A stretch of 64,000 nt of DNA from Isoalcanivorax pacificus W11-5 (GTDB lineage Bacteria > Pseudomonadota > Gammaproteobacteria > Pseudomonadales > Alcanivoracaceae). Numbering within the stretch: the stretch's first letter is position 1; each line of letters begins with the position of its first letter. Positions 52,589 through 62,218 of this stretch are shown piece after piece. Under the pieces are notes generated by a model, which was given only the letters and a program-made list of their open reading frames with translations, searched no databases and had not been told where the DNA came from. The stretch is from NCBI RefSeq assembly GCF_000299335.2, contig NZ_CP004387.1, forward strand, positions 2,046,001-2,110,000, given 5' to 3'. A program made the translations under genes and the position numbers.

Positions 52589-53073
52589 CAATTCACCACC
52601 TTGCTGGCACCGGGAAGTTTCATGCGCATGTAGGTGGCCAGGCCCGTGGCCAGCAGGTCGTCGCTGGCCGGCTCCTGGTCGGTACTCTCCTCGAACACTG
52701 ACATGCGCACGAAGGCCACATGCTGGCTGAGCCGGTAGCACTGCGCTTCGCACACCACCGCGTGGCCCGGGCGCGGTGCCCGCAGGTGGTCCACGCGCAT
52801 GTCGATGGTCGGGGTGATCTCAAAGTCGGGGAAGATCAGACAGGCATTGGCCAGGCCACCGGCCTGGTCCATCAGGGCGAAGATGGCGCCACCATGGGTG
52901 ACGCCGGTGTCCGGGTTGCCAACCAGCTTGTCCTGGTATGGCATGCGCACGCGCACGTTGTCCTCGCCCGCCTCGAGCACATCGAGGCCAAGCAGCGTGG
53001 AGTGTTTGACGGAGGCGACAAAGCGCTTGCAGATATCCAGGCGGGTGTACCCGGGGGCGTCCGGTGAAGTCAC
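52588..53073 (-). CDS. PaaI/FcbC-like hotdog thioesterase
   Basis: About 161 residues. DTGVTHGGAIFALMDQAGGLAN gives the HGG loop with Asp (catalytic) in the helix; PTIDMRVDHLRAPRPG is the second strand. No ATG is present; GTG 53073 with AGGAA nine bases ahead is used, TTG 53082 is the other option. Overlaps the next thioesterase gene and is close to the divergent PhaC-like gene. Confidence 0.82.
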   Translation of the reverse strand: MTSPDAPGYTRLDICKRFVASVKHSTLLGLDVLEAGEDNVRVRMPYQDKLVGNPDTGVTHGGAIFALMDQAGGLANACLIFPDFEITPTIDMRVDHLRAPRPGHAVVCEAQCYRLSQHVAFVRMSVFEESTDQEPASDDLLATGLATYMRMKLPGASKVVN

Positions 53074-53170
53074 GGCGGTCAATTCCTGTGTGGCGTCATG
53101 CGGGCATTATGCGCGCCGCAACGTACCATGGAAACGTCAGACATCAACGGCGTGTTGCCGAGGGCCCTCC

Positions 53171-54328
53171 ATGTCACAGCCAGGCTTGCTGAAATCCGGT
53201 TTGCGTGCCCTCCGGCACGCGGTCGAGCGGCGGCGTCATCCACAGCGTTTTATCCTGGTGGACCAGACGCCGTGGGAAGAGATCTTCCGCGACGACATCA
53301 TGTCGGTGCGCCGCTACCGCCTGCCGGCCATGGACCAGATCACTGTGGACGGTGAGCCGGTCCCGGTGGCCGGCGCCTCGGCACGCACGCCCCTGCTGCT
53401 GGTACCGGCACTGGGTATCCATGCCTGGACCTTCGACATCATGCCCAATCGCAGCATGGTGCGTTACCTGATGGCACGCGGCTTTGACGTCTATCTGCTC
53501 GACTGGGGCCGCCCGTCCGCCTCGCAGCGCGACCTGCACCTGGATACCTACGTCAATGACTGGATGCCGGCCGCCGTGCGCGCGGTCGTGCAGGACAGCG
53601 GTGCCAGCGAGATCAGCCTGCTCGGTTACTGCATGGGTGGCCTGCTGTGCATGATGTACCTGGGCGGCCACAAGGACGCACCGGTAGCCAATCTGGTCAC
53701 CATCGCCAGCCCGGTGGATTTCCACAAGAGCGGTGCCTACGGCCGTCTGTTCAGCCTGGTCAGTGTGCCGGCGCTGAAAGCGCACGCCTGGTTCAGGCTG
53801 CGTCTGGAACCGCTGGACGACAGCCTGTTCCACATTCCTGCCAACCTGCTCTCCCTCGGCTTCAAGCTGACCAACCCGCCCGGTGTGGTGGCCTCGTACC
53901 TGGACCTGGTGCGCAATATCAGTGATCGCGATTACGTCACTGAGTACATGACCATGGGCCAGTGGTTCAACGATATGGTGGATTACCCCGGCGCCATCGT
54001 GCGCGAGGTGATCGAGAAGATGATCATCGGCAACGATATTGCCGGCGGCCACATCCGGATCGGCCAGCGCACCGCCCGGCTCGCCGATGTGCGCTGCAAC
54101 CTGCTGGCACTGGCCGGCAGTACTGACAGCATCGTCACCATCCGGGCAGCGCGGGCGGTAATGGGCCTGGTGGGTGCACAGGACAAGCGCTTTGAGGTGG
54201 TGCCCGGCGGGCATGCCGGCGTGTTTGCCGGCAGCAAGGCGCCGGATCATACCTGGCGCCTGATCGCTGACTGGTTGCTGCCGCGCTCCGGGCGGATGCG
54301 GCAGCGCAGGCCTCAGCCGGCAGCCTGA
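53171..54328 (+). CDS. PhaC-like alpha/beta hydrolase (PHA synthase family)
   Basis: 385 residues. The nucleophile elbow is GYCMGG with Cys in place of Ser, as in PHA synthases; Asp in LAGSTDSIVT and His in PGGHAGVFAG complete a Cys-Asp-His triad. Domain start VPALGIHAWTFDIMPNRSM and YLLDWGRPS are family features. Size fits a class III-like PhaC without a PhaE partner nearby, so polymer making is not sure; acyl-transfer or depolymerase-like use is possible. Start with GAGGG five bases ahead. Confidence 0.82.
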   Translation: MSQPGLLKSGLRALRHAVERRRHPQRFILVDQTPWEEIFRDDIMSVRRYRLPAMDQITVDGEPVPVAGASARTPLLLVPALGIHAWTFDIMPNRSMVRYLMARGFDVYLLDWGRPSASQRDLHLDTYVNDWMPAAVRAVVQDSGASEISLLGYCMGGLLCMMYLGGHKDAPVANLVTIASPVDFHKSGAYGRLFSLVSVPALKAHAWFRLRLEPLDDSLFHIPANLLSLGFKLTNPPGVVASYLDLVRNISDRDYVTEYMTMGQWFNDMVDYPGAIVREVIEKMIIGNDIAGGHIRIGQRTARLADVRCNLLALAGSTDSIVTIRAARAVMGLVGAQDKRFEVVPGGHAGVFAGSKAPDHTWRLIADWLLPRSGRMRQRRPQPAA

Positions 54329-55125
54329 GCCGGTGCCGGCATACTGGTGGCCTGGTCCAGCGTGTTGATGATCTGTTCGGTGTAGCGGTGCACCAGGAAG
54401 GGTACCGAGTCCTCGTAGAACTTCACCAGTGACTCGCGGATGAATGACCATTTGCTTGCCACCTGTTCAAGCGCGCGGTTGACGGCTTCATCGTCGCGAT
54501 ACTTGCGCCGGGTGTCCTGCAGCAGGGTATCAAACGCCGGCACGGCGTCGCGGAATTCCAGCCGCCCTTCCCCGGTATCTACCGCCATGCCCCCGGCGGG
54601 ATCGGCAGCCAGTGCCAGGTATTCCGAGGCCATGCGCTGCATGTAGGCTGCCATCTGCCAGAGATCGGCGTGCTCCGCCTCGGCCGCGCCGAAATTGTCC
54701 AGCCGGGAACTCATTACCGCCGCCAGGCGGTTCACATCCTGGGCCGCGTAGGTATCGGTGTAGCCCAGTTCGGCAACGGTGTTCCTGTTGGCCGCCTTCA
54801 GAAACTCCTCCCACGAGGGCGTCAGGTTGTTCAGCAATGCTTCTTCCTGCTCGCTTTCTGCCTCCCGGGCCAGCGCCTGGAAGGTGGTGCGGCCCTGCTG
54901 CATGCTGCTTTCAAGCTGGTCATGGTAGGCACTGTCACCCCCCATCACGGTGTACATATGGAAATCGGCACGGATGCGCCAGATATCCAGCTGCAACTGC
55001 TCCACCGCAACGCGATCAATCGCGGCACTGGCCAGTGAGGGAATCAGCAGTATCAGAGCGAGGACAAGGCGGTACACAGCACGCAACGGCAAAGCCCCCC
55101 GGTGACGGGTGGAATGATCTGTCAT
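54313..55125 (-). CDS. Exported helical protein, sensor-domain-like, unknown
   Basis: 270 residues with a signal helix (LVLALILLIPSLASAAI) and then a long helical bundle (IRADFHMYTVMGGDSAYHDQ, ALAREAESEQEEALLNNLTP), like the periplasmic four-helix ligand domains of chemoreceptors but with no membrane or signalling part after it. Overlaps the PhaC-like gene 3' end by 16 bases on the other strand. Function unknown. Confidence 0.65.
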   Translation of the reverse strand: MTDHSTRHRGALPLRAVYRLVLALILLIPSLASAAIDRVAVEQLQLDIWRIRADFHMYTVMGGDSAYHDQLESSMQQGRTTFQALAREAESEQEEALLNNLTPSWEEFLKAANRNTVAELGYTDTYAAQDVNRLAAVMSSRLDNFGAAEAEHADLWQMAAYMQRMASEYLALAADPAGGMAVDTGEGRLEFRDAVPAFDTLLQDTRRKYRDDEAVNRALEQVASKWSFIRESLVKFYEDSVPFLVHRYTEQIINTLDQATSMPAPAQAAG

Positions 55126-55179
55126 GGTGTTCTCCCGAAATATTATTGTTCTGCCTTTGCCGGGAGATTAAACCTTGTA

Positions 55180-55213
55180 CAAAAATATGTCACGCCGCCG
55201 CCCGGGCGGCGTG
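55180..55213 (-). terminator. GC-rich hairpin with T-run
   Basis: Arms CACGCCGCC and GGCGGCGTG around a GCCCG-type loop, followed on the minus strand by ATATTTTTG. It lies just past the stop of the parA gene. Confidence 0.75.
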
Positions 55214-55224
55214 GGGATGACCCG

Positions 55225-56007
55225 TCAGACGCGCGCCAGGGCGTTGTGCAACGCAGTGAATTCTTCCGTCAGCTTGTGCCGGGGAGCGAGGTGTACCAGC
55301 GGCTTGCACTGGTCATGGGATTCACGCATCACCACGCTGGCGGACAGATAGCTGCCGATGATCGGCAGGCCTTCTTCGGTCAGGCTGTCGACCAGCTGCT
55401 GCGGCAACCGCGCGCGCGGCTGGAACTGGTTCACCACAATGCCTTCTACTTCCAGGCTGTCGTTGTGGTCGTCACGGGCTTCGCGGATGTTATCCAGCAG
55501 CGTATACAGCGCCTTCCGCGAGAAGGCATCGCAGTCGAACGGAATCAGCACCCGTTCGGCGGCAATCAGGGCTGACAGCGTGTAGAAGTTATAGGCTGGC
55601 GGTGTGTCGATATAGATGACATCGAACTCGCGCTCCAGCGCCTTGACCAATGAACGCAGCTTGTAGATCTTGTGCTTGCTTTCCAGCATGTGCTCGATCT
55701 CGCCCAACTCGGGATTCGAGGGCAGCACGAACAGGTTCTCGAAGGCCGTGGCGTGCACATATTCCTGCGGATCCTTTTCCTTCAGGCGGAAGGAAAGCGT
55801 TTGCGCAAAGAAAGTGCCCACATTCGGGGTCGGCCCGTCGCCGTCATGGTAGGCCGCCATGCCAAGCAGGTACTGGCTGGCGTTGCATTGCGGGTCCAGA
55901 TCAAGCACCAGGGTACGCAGCCCCTGGCTGGCACTGATCGCGGCCAGATTGACCGTAATGCTGGACTTCCCCACCCCGCCCTTCTGGTTGAACACCACTC
56001 GACGCAT
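55225..56007 (-). CDS. ParA-family ATPase
   Basis: 260 residues. Deviant Walker A KGGVGKSSITVN, Walker A' LDLDPQCNAS, Walker B-like DVIYIDTPPAYN. A cytoplasmic dimerising ATPase that places cargo on the nucleoid. There is no parB gene nearby, so it may move something other than DNA, such as a chemotaxis array or carrier; unknown. ATG 56007 with AAGGAG eight bases ahead; ATG 56016 is too close to the site. Confidence 0.88.
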   Translation of the reverse strand: MRRVVFNQKGGVGKSSITVNLAAISASQGLRTLVLDLDPQCNASQYLLGMAAYHDGDGPTPNVGTFFAQTLSFRLKEKDPQEYVHATAFENLFVLPSNPELGEIEHMLESKHKIYKLRSLVKALEREFDVIYIDTPPAYNFYTLSALIAAERVLIPFDCDAFSRKALYTLLDNIREARDDHNDSLEVEGIVVNQFQPRARLPQQLVDSLTEEGLPIIGSYLSASVVMRESHDQCKPLVHLAPRHKLTEEFTALHNALARV

Positions 56008-56389
56008 CCCATGCACTCCTTAAGGGTCTGTTGATGTTTCGTTCACCGCCGCGCCGGCGCCATGATACAGAGCCGCGCCGCGCGCCGCGAGAAACAGGCG
56101 TGCCATAACAGGCGCTGTCAGACAAACATCAGGTTATGCACAGATCCGGTGGATCACCCTGTGAATAAACCTGGCACAACCCGCCGTTGCGCCCACGGTA
56201 CGGGCCCCGCAGCGGTCGCGTACAAGAACTGAGCACCCGTCGTAGCCAGCCTGGAAAAAGCTGTTTACCTGCAACCGGAATCGCTTGCCAAGTGGCCAGC
56301 GCGGCCTATCATGAGGAAAAGAATACACGGCGTATACCCTGCTCGCAGACCTCTGAGCGGCGCCACGCCCGACTATCAGGAGAACTTTC
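56008..56389. promoter_or_regulatory. 382-bp gap with candidate P450 promoter
   Basis: No gene is seen. TTGCCA (56285-56290) and TATCAT (56307-56312), 16 bases apart, lie 78 bases before the P450 start and can be its promoter. Two other short frames here are not protein-like. Confidence 0.4.
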
Positions 56390-57742
56390 ATGAGCAGCAG
56401 TGTGCCGTTCTCGCCGATTCCCGTCGGCAGTGACCTCAAACCCATTCCCGGCGACCCCGGCTGGCCACTGGTGGGTCTCACGCTGCACCTGATGCGCAAT
56501 CCGCTCGGCATCGCCCGCGAGCGTTACGACCGTTACGGTGCGGCATCCTGGACCAACGCGTTCGGCCTGCGCATGGTCAGCCTGATCGGCCCGGACGCAA
56601 ACGAATTCGTGCTGTTGAACAAAGGCGACCTGTTCTCCAATCACCAGGGCTGGGATTACTTCATTGGCCGCTTTTTCCATCGCGGCATCATGCTGCTGGA
56701 TTTCGAAGAGCATCGCTGGCACCGGAAGATCATGCAGCAGGCGTTCAAGACCGACGTGCTGCGCGAGTACATCACCCGCATGGGGCCAGGCATTCATAAA
56801 GGCCTTGACGCCTGGCAACCGGCATCCGGCTTCCTGATGCTGCCAGCGATCAAGCAACTGACGCTGGACCTGGCCACGGATGTCTTCATGGGGCACAGCC
56901 TTGGCGACGAAGCTGATCAGGTAAACCAGGCCTTCGTCGACACCGTGCGGGCTGGCACGGCGATACTGCGCTTCAATGTGCCCGGCGGCCGCTGGTGGCG
57001 CGGCCTGAGAGGCCGTCGTGTGCTGGAGGCGTTCTTTCGCCGTGAGTTGCCGGCCAAGCGCCGCAGTCAGGGCCACGACCTGTTCAGTGCCCTGTGCCGG
57101 GCAGAAACTGAGGATGGCGAACGTTTCAGTGATGAAGACGTGGTCAACCACATGATCTTCCTGATGATGGCAGCCCACGACACGACCACCATCACCCTGT
57201 GCAACATGGTCTACTGGCTGGCGCGCCATCCCGAGTGGCAGCAACGCCTGCGCGCAGAAAGCCTGGCGCTGGGCAAGCAGGCCCTGGAATACGACGATCT
57301 GGCGCAACTGGAAGGGGCGTCGCTGGTGATGAAGGAAGCGCTGCGGCTGTGCGCACCGGTGCCGAGCATTCCGCGCAAGACCGTGCGCGACGCAGAATTC
57401 CGGGGCTACCACCTCCCGGCCGGCACACTGGTGTCGATCAGCCCGTTCTTCACCCACCACATGCACGAGTACTGGCCGGAGCCAGAACGGTTCGACCCGG
57501 AACGGTTCGCGCCGGACCGCCGGGAAGACAAAGTACATCCCTACGCCTGGGTGCCATTCGGCGGTGGTGCGCACAAGTGCATCGGGCTGCATTTCGCCGA
57601 GTTGCAGGTGAAGGCGGTGTTGCACCAGTTGCTGCAGCAATTTGAGTGGTCGGTGGCACCGGATTATGAGATGCCACTGGACATGACCAGCCTGCCGGTG
57701 CCGAGTGACGGTTTGCCTGTCGTCCTGAAACGCCGTGCCTGA
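56390..57742 (+). CDS. Cytochrome P450
   Basis: 450 residues, soluble. I-helix oxygen site MMAAHDTTT, K-helix EALRLCAP, and haem loop FGGGAHKCIGLHFAELQVK with the Cys ligand. Tyr/Trp-rich start and no membrane anchor. The CYP51/CYP26-like form of the haem loop differs from alkane-hydroxylating CYP153, so the substrate is open (sterol-, terpene- or fatty-acid-like). No ferredoxin gene next to it. GGAG lies just before the ATG. Confidence 0.93.
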   Translation: MSSSVPFSPIPVGSDLKPIPGDPGWPLVGLTLHLMRNPLGIARERYDRYGAASWTNAFGLRMVSLIGPDANEFVLLNKGDLFSNHQGWDYFIGRFFHRGIMLLDFEEHRWHRKIMQQAFKTDVLREYITRMGPGIHKGLDAWQPASGFLMLPAIKQLTLDLATDVFMGHSLGDEADQVNQAFVDTVRAGTAILRFNVPGGRWWRGLRGRRVLEAFFRRELPAKRRSQGHDLFSALCRAETEDGERFSDEDVVNHMIFLMMAAHDTTTITLCNMVYWLARHPEWQQRLRAESLALGKQALEYDDLAQLEGASLVMKEALRLCAPVPSIPRKTVRDAEFRGYHLPAGTLVSISPFFTHHMHEYWPEPERFDPERFAPDRREDKVHPYAWVPFGGGAHKCIGLHFAELQVKAVLHQLLQQFEWSVAPDYEMPLDMTSLPVPSDGLPVVLKRRA

Positions 57743-57763
57743 CCGCCCCGGTGAGGCCGCGCC

Positions 57764-59113
57764 TCACCGCATGGTCACAAACTCTTCCGCCGCCGTCGGG
57801 TGAATGCCCAGCGTGCGGTCGAAGTCTGCCTTGGTGGCGCCCAGGGTGATCGCCACAGCAAAGCCCTGCACGATCTCGCCGGCTTCGTCGCCGGCCATGT
57901 GCAGGCCCACCACTTTATCGCTGGCGTCATCCACGATCAGTTTCATCAGGGTCCGCGCGCCGCTGTCACCCAGCGTGTAGCGCAGTGGCCGAAAATCGCT
58001 GCGGTAGATGCGCAACTTCCCGTAGCGTTCACTGGCCTGTTGCTCGGTCAGGCCGATGGTACCGATGTTCGGGTGGCAGAACACCGCCGTGGCAATATTC
58101 TCATAGTTGAGATACGCCGCCGGTTTGTCGTCGGCAAACAGTGTTCGCGCCAGCCACATGCCCTCGGCCAGCGCCACGGGCGTCAGTTGCACGCGGTCGG
58201 TCACGTCTCCCAGCGCATACAGGCCCGGTACCGAGGTACGGTAACCATTATCCACCTCAATGGCCCCGTTATCGCGCTGCCGCACAGACACACCTTCTGC
58301 AAACAGCCCTTCGGTATTTGGCACCCGGCCGGTGGCGTAGAATACGGCGTCGACATCGAGTGTCTCGCCGTTGTCCAGATGCAGCCTGCGGCTATCGCCC
58401 ATCGCTTCAATGCGGCGGACACCGGTATTGAAGTGCAGTGCCACACCCTGTGCCTGCATCTGCCGGGCGACAAACTGGCGAATATCGTCATCGAAGCCAC
58501 GCAGGAACAGCTCGCCACGATAGAACTGGTGCACCGTCACACCCAGGCCATGCAGGATCGAGGCAAACTCGGTCGCGATATAACCGCCACCCACCACCGC
58601 CACCGTGCGCGGCAGCGCGGGCAACGAGAACAGGTCGTCGGAGACCAGCGCCAGTTCACGCCCCGGCACGTCCGGCACAAATGGCCGCCCGCCCGTGGCA
58701 ATCAGGATATGGCGCGCATACAGCACCCGCTCGCCGGCGCGCACCTGGTCCGGTGCAATGATCTGGCCATGGGCTTCAATAATTTCCACGCCCGCATTGA
58801 CCAGCAGGCGACGGTAGATATCGTTCAGACGCGTAATTTCGCGCGTCTTGTTGTCACGCAGAGTCGCCCAGTCGAACGACGGGCTGGCCACGCTGAAGCC
58901 ATAATCCTTTGCCAGCGCGAACAGCTCGCCGAATTCACTGGCATAGGCAAACATCTTCTTCGGCACGCAGCCCACGTTAACGCAGGTTCCGCCCAGGAAG
59001 CGTGACTCCAGGATCGCCACGCGGGCACCGAAGCCGGCGGCCATCCGCGCTGCGCGCACGCCGCCGGAACCGGCGCCAATCACGACCAGATCATAGGGGG
59101 GTTGCTGAGACAT
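57764..59113 (-). CDS. gor: Glutathione-disulfide reductase
   Basis: 449 residues, FAD/NADPH enzyme keeping glutathione reduced. FAD motif VIGAGSGGVRAARMA, redox pair CVNVGCVPKK, NADPH motif VVGGGYIATEFA, C-terminal LGIHPTAAEEFVTMR with the proton-relay His-Glu. Cytoplasmic. Convergent to the P450 gene with a 22-base gap, no shared operon. Confidence 0.95.
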   Translation of the reverse strand: MSQQPPYDLVVIGAGSGGVRAARMAAGFGARVAILESRFLGGTCVNVGCVPKKMFAYASEFGELFALAKDYGFSVASPSFDWATLRDNKTREITRLNDIYRRLLVNAGVEIIEAHGQIIAPDQVRAGERVLYARHILIATGGRPFVPDVPGRELALVSDDLFSLPALPRTVAVVGGGYIATEFASILHGLGVTVHQFYRGELFLRGFDDDIRQFVARQMQAQGVALHFNTGVRRIEAMGDSRRLHLDNGETLDVDAVFYATGRVPNTEGLFAEGVSVRQRDNGAIEVDNGYRTSVPGLYALGDVTDRVQLTPVALAEGMWLARTLFADDKPAAYLNYENIATAVFCHPNIGTIGLTEQQASERYGKLRIYRSDFRPLRYTLGDSGARTLMKLIVDDASDKVVGLHMAGDEAGEIVQGFAVAITLGATKADFDRTLGIHPTAAEEFVTMR

Positions 59114-59220
59114 CTGTGCTCCTTAACAGGGGATGGCCCGGACCAGGGGCACATCGTGCCGCGCCCGGTCAGGGCTGGCAATGTATCAAACACATAGCGG
59201 CAGGCTATTTCACCCCTACT

Positions 59221-60810
59221 TCACTCCGGCGGCGGCAGGGACGCTTCTTCCACCAGCGGAATACGGTGACGCTTTTCCAGTTCCGCGCGCCGGCCGTGGG
59301 CAAGGTAGTGCCCGGACGGGACATTCGGCCAGACCTGATCCAGCGCCACGGTCCCGGCCCCCATCACGACCCGCGCATGGTGCCGGCGCAGCTGGCGCGG
59401 CTCGCTGACACCACAGGCATGGGCGATCACTTCCACTTCCTTGACCAGATTATTGTGGTACTGCGCGACACGGCGCGCCTTGTCCGCCGGCACCAGCCCC
59501 CGCTGCAATGCCGGGTCATGGGTGGTGACGCCAGTGGGACAGGTATTGCGATGGCACTGCATCGCCTGGATGCAACCCAGTGCAAACATATAGCCGCGCG
59601 CCGAGGTGCAAATATCTGCGCCCAGGGCAATCGCCCAGGCGACCATGTTTGGCGTGATCAGTTTGCCCGAGGCAATAATGCGGATACGGTCATGCAGGCC
59701 GTAGCCATCCCGGAGATCGACCAGCAGCGGCAGCGCCTCCGCCAGATGCAGCCCGACGTCGTCCATCAGCGCCATCGGCGCGGCGCCTGTTCCCCCGTCG
59801 CCACTGTCCACCGTAATGAAATCCGGTGCCGACTGGGGGCCACGCTGGCTGATCATCAGGAACAGGTCCTCAAGCCAGTCCCAGGTGCCGACCACTGTCT
59901 TGATACCCACCGGCTTGCCCGTCACACGACGCACACGCTCAATCAGATCCAGCAACTGTTCCCCGTTGGCCACGTCCGGATGGCGGTTCGGGCTGATCGA
60001 CGCCTTCCCCACCGGGATACCCCGAATGGCGGCGATCTCCGGCGTCACTTTCGCGCCGGGCAAAATCCCCCCCTTGCCCGGTTTGGCGCCCTGACTGAGC
60101 TTGATCTCGAACATCTTCACCTGCTGGTGGCCGGCGATGTCGCGCAGGCGCTGGTCGCTGAGTTCGCCTTCCGCATCGCGCACACCGTAGCGTGCCGTGC
60201 CGATCTGGAATACCAGGTCGGCACCGCCTTCCAGATGCCAGGGCGAGAGGCCACCCTCGCCGGTGTTGAGCCAGCAACCCGCCTGGCTTGCACCACGCGA
60301 CAGCGCACGCACGGCGGGTTTGGACAGCGCGCCAAAGCTCATGCCGGAAATATTGTGCAGCGAACGCGCTACATAGGGTTTATCGCAATAAGGCCCGATC
60401 ATCAGCGGCAGGGTTTCCGCCACGTCCTTGTCCAGCGTGGGGTACGGCGCATTCAGGAACACCACGCGGCCAGGCACCAGGATGTGTTTGGTGGACCCGA
60501 ACGGCACCATGGTCGAGAGGTTCTTGGCCGCCCGGTACACCCAGGCGCGCTGTGCTCTGTTGAACGGCAGTTCCTCGCGGTCCATCGCGAAGAAATACTG
60601 GCGGAAGAACTCGCCCAGGTGCTCCAGGACATAGCGAAAGCGTCCGATCAGCGGATAGTTGCGGCGCAGGGTGTGCTGGGTCTGGAAAAAGCGGTCCTGT
60701 AACCACATGCCGACCGCAATCAGCGTGAGAATAAGCAGCGTGGCAAAGAACAGCAGCATGGCCAGCGAGGCCAGACTTTCGACGATCCCCTGCAGCTCCG
60801 GTGACAACAT
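59221..60810 (-). CDS. Membrane-anchored FMN-binding glutamate synthase-like protein
   Basis: 529 residues. N-terminal helix (ESLASLAMLLFFATLLILTL), then a GltB central FMN-binding barrel (NISGMSFGALSKPAVRALSR, TVDSGDGGTGAAPMALMDDV) and the FeS cysteines in CTSARGYMFALGCIQAMQCH. It lacks the glutaminase part, so it is not full glutamate synthase; function in redox unknown. ATG 60810 is fixed by AGGAGG four bases ahead. The following 389 bases up to 61199 have no gene I can support. Confidence 0.88.
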   Translation of the reverse strand: MLSPELQGIVESLASLAMLLFFATLLILTLIAVGMWLQDRFFQTQHTLRRNYPLIGRFRYVLEHLGEFFRQYFFAMDREELPFNRAQRAWVYRAAKNLSTMVPFGSTKHILVPGRVVFLNAPYPTLDKDVAETLPLMIGPYCDKPYVARSLHNISGMSFGALSKPAVRALSRGASQAGCWLNTGEGGLSPWHLEGGADLVFQIGTARYGVRDAEGELSDQRLRDIAGHQQVKMFEIKLSQGAKPGKGGILPGAKVTPEIAAIRGIPVGKASISPNRHPDVANGEQLLDLIERVRRVTGKPVGIKTVVGTWDWLEDLFLMISQRGPQSAPDFITVDSGDGGTGAAPMALMDDVGLHLAEALPLLVDLRDGYGLHDRIRIIASGKLITPNMVAWAIALGADICTSARGYMFALGCIQAMQCHRNTCPTGVTTHDPALQRGLVPADKARRVAQYHNNLVKEVEVIAHACGVSEPRQLRRHHARVVMGAGTVALDQVWPNVPSGHYLAHGRRAELEKRHRIPLVEEASLPPPE

Positions 60811-61199
60811 ATTTCCTCCTGTCACGTAGGCCATTGATGCAACGGTGTGCTCCCGTTCGAGGCTGAACGGCCGTCTCACAGACGCGAAGCCCCTCCTGTC
60901 ATCTTGCCATGCATATTCAGGTATCGGATGCCCCGCGGCATTCTGCGATGGCTATTCTGGCATCCGGGTCGGTCAGCGTCGTGAAAGCACGGCGCTGTGC
61001 CAGGCAAGGTAATGGCATCAGGAACTGTGATCTTGTCCGCAAAGCGACACACTGCCGGCCGCCGCCGCCCCCTGCAACCCGTCGCAAAGGCTGGGCGGGG
61101 ACAGGGACTTGCGGCATACTGACCGGCCGGCACTCAGAATAAAGCACCAGAACAGACCTTAACGGCGCCCACTACGAAGCGCCGCCAGGTGGGGGAAAA
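60811..61199. other. 389-bp gap without a gene
   Basis: Between the divergent GltB-like and lytic transglycosylase genes. It should hold both promoters; I saw no good -35/-10 pair. Short frames here read as shadows. Confidence 0.4.
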
Positions 61200-61832
61200 A
61201 TGGGGATGGCACACTTCAGACTGACCGCGCTGATCACCGGACTGCTTGCAGTCTCGCTGCCCGGCTATGCCGAGGCCGACACCATCTACAAGTTCCGCAG
61301 CCCCGACGGCACCATGCTGTTCACCGACCGCCAGGAAATGCCGTCCGGCTATGAGTTGCTCAGCGTCCGCAAGGGCTGGAGCTACACACCACGTGCGCTG
61401 TCCGCCGACCTGCGCGACCTGTACGACCCGGAAATCCGCCTGGCCTCGCACAGCTACGGTGTGGAACCTGGCCTGATCAAGGCGGTGATCCATGCAGAGT
61501 CCCTGTTCGACCGCAACGCCACCTCCCGTGTCGGTGCCCAGGGCCTGATGCAGCTGATGCCGCAGACCGCCTCTTTTCTGGAAGTCTCCAATTCCTTTGA
61601 CCCACGCCAGAACATCGCCGGCGGCACCCGTTTCCTCAGCTACCTGATGGAACGCTTCGACAACATCGAGCACGTGCTGGCAGCCTACAACGCCGGTGAA
61701 GGCAACGTACGCCGTTATGGCGGGATACCGCCGTTCGATGAAACCCGTCGCTATGTGAAAAAGGTGCTGGAGCTGCTGCCGCGCTACCGCGAGCATTTCT
61801 CCGGTGTCGAACAGACCCTGGCCGTGCGCTGA
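61200..61832 (+). CDS. Exported lytic transglycosylase (SLT domain)
   Basis: 210 residues. Signal peptide (LITGLLAVSLPGYAEA), a short DUF4124-like strand region (TIYKFRSPDGTMLFTD), then the SLT fold with catalytic Glu in AVIHAESLFDRNATS, GLMQLMPQTA and AAYNAGEGNVRRYGG. Cleaves peptidoglycan glycan with 1,6-anhydro ends in the periplasm. Start at 61200 or 61206. Confidence 0.92.
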   Translation: MGMAHFRLTALITGLLAVSLPGYAEADTIYKFRSPDGTMLFTDRQEMPSGYELLSVRKGWSYTPRALSADLRDLYDPEIRLASHSYGVEPGLIKAVIHAESLFDRNATSRVGAQGLMQLMPQTASFLEVSNSFDPRQNIAGGTRFLSYLMERFDNIEHVLAAYNAGEGNVRRYGGIPPFDETRRYVKKVLELLPRYREHFSGVEQTLAVR

Positions 61833-61844
61833 CGCGCGACAGGC

Positions 61845-62150
61845 TCACAGCTCAACCCCCAGCCATTGCCCGTCATAAACCACCGGGTAGCGCGCCGGTT
61901 GCCCGGCCCGGCCACCCGCGCGCACATCAAATGTTTGCCCGTGCCCGGGACAGCGCAACTGATAGCCGCTTAATGAACCACGCCCGAGATCGGCACCCGC
62001 ATGGGGGCAACGCGCATCCAGGATGAACACCTCCGTGCCCACGCAGACCAGCAGCAGCTCATGCCGTCCCAGCCGAAAGCGGGCCTTGAGGCCGTCGTGG
62101 AGTTGATCAAGCCGCAGCAAGCGCTGAAACAAAAACGCCCCCCGTGTCAT
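61845..62150 (-). CDS. Rieske [2Fe-2S] ferredoxin-like protein
   Basis: About 101 residues. Cluster motif CPHAGADLGRG and CPGHGQTFD (CxH and CxxH) in the usual order. Small, soluble, likely electron carrier for an oxygenase. The ATG at 62150 lies inside the long terminator hairpin of ppsA and has no clear ribosome site, so it depends on read-through or a start a little further in. Confidence 0.82.
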   Translation of the reverse strand: MTRGAFLFQRLLRLDQLHDGLKARFRLGRHELLLVCVGTEVFILDARCPHAGADLGRGSLSGYQLRCPGHGQTFDVRAGGRAGQPARYPVVYDGQWLGVEL

Positions 62151-62190
62151 GTACCAGGCAGTTGCCCGGAGCATGTCACGGAGGGCGTTT
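62132..62190 (-). terminator. Long-stem terminator after ppsA
   Basis: Arms AAACGCCCTCCGTGACATG and CATGACACGGGGGGCGTTT on the minus strand, about 19 bases each with a 20-base loop, followed by TTTTG. It covers the 5' end of the Rieske gene. Confidence 0.8.
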
Positions 62191-62218
62191 AAAGGCCAGT
62201 GCTGGCCAGGTATGTCGC

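Noticed and set aside
52799-53170. Long N-terminal extension of the PhaC-like protein
   Set aside because: It is antisense to the thioesterase gene and non-homologous; the ATG at 53171 fits the family.
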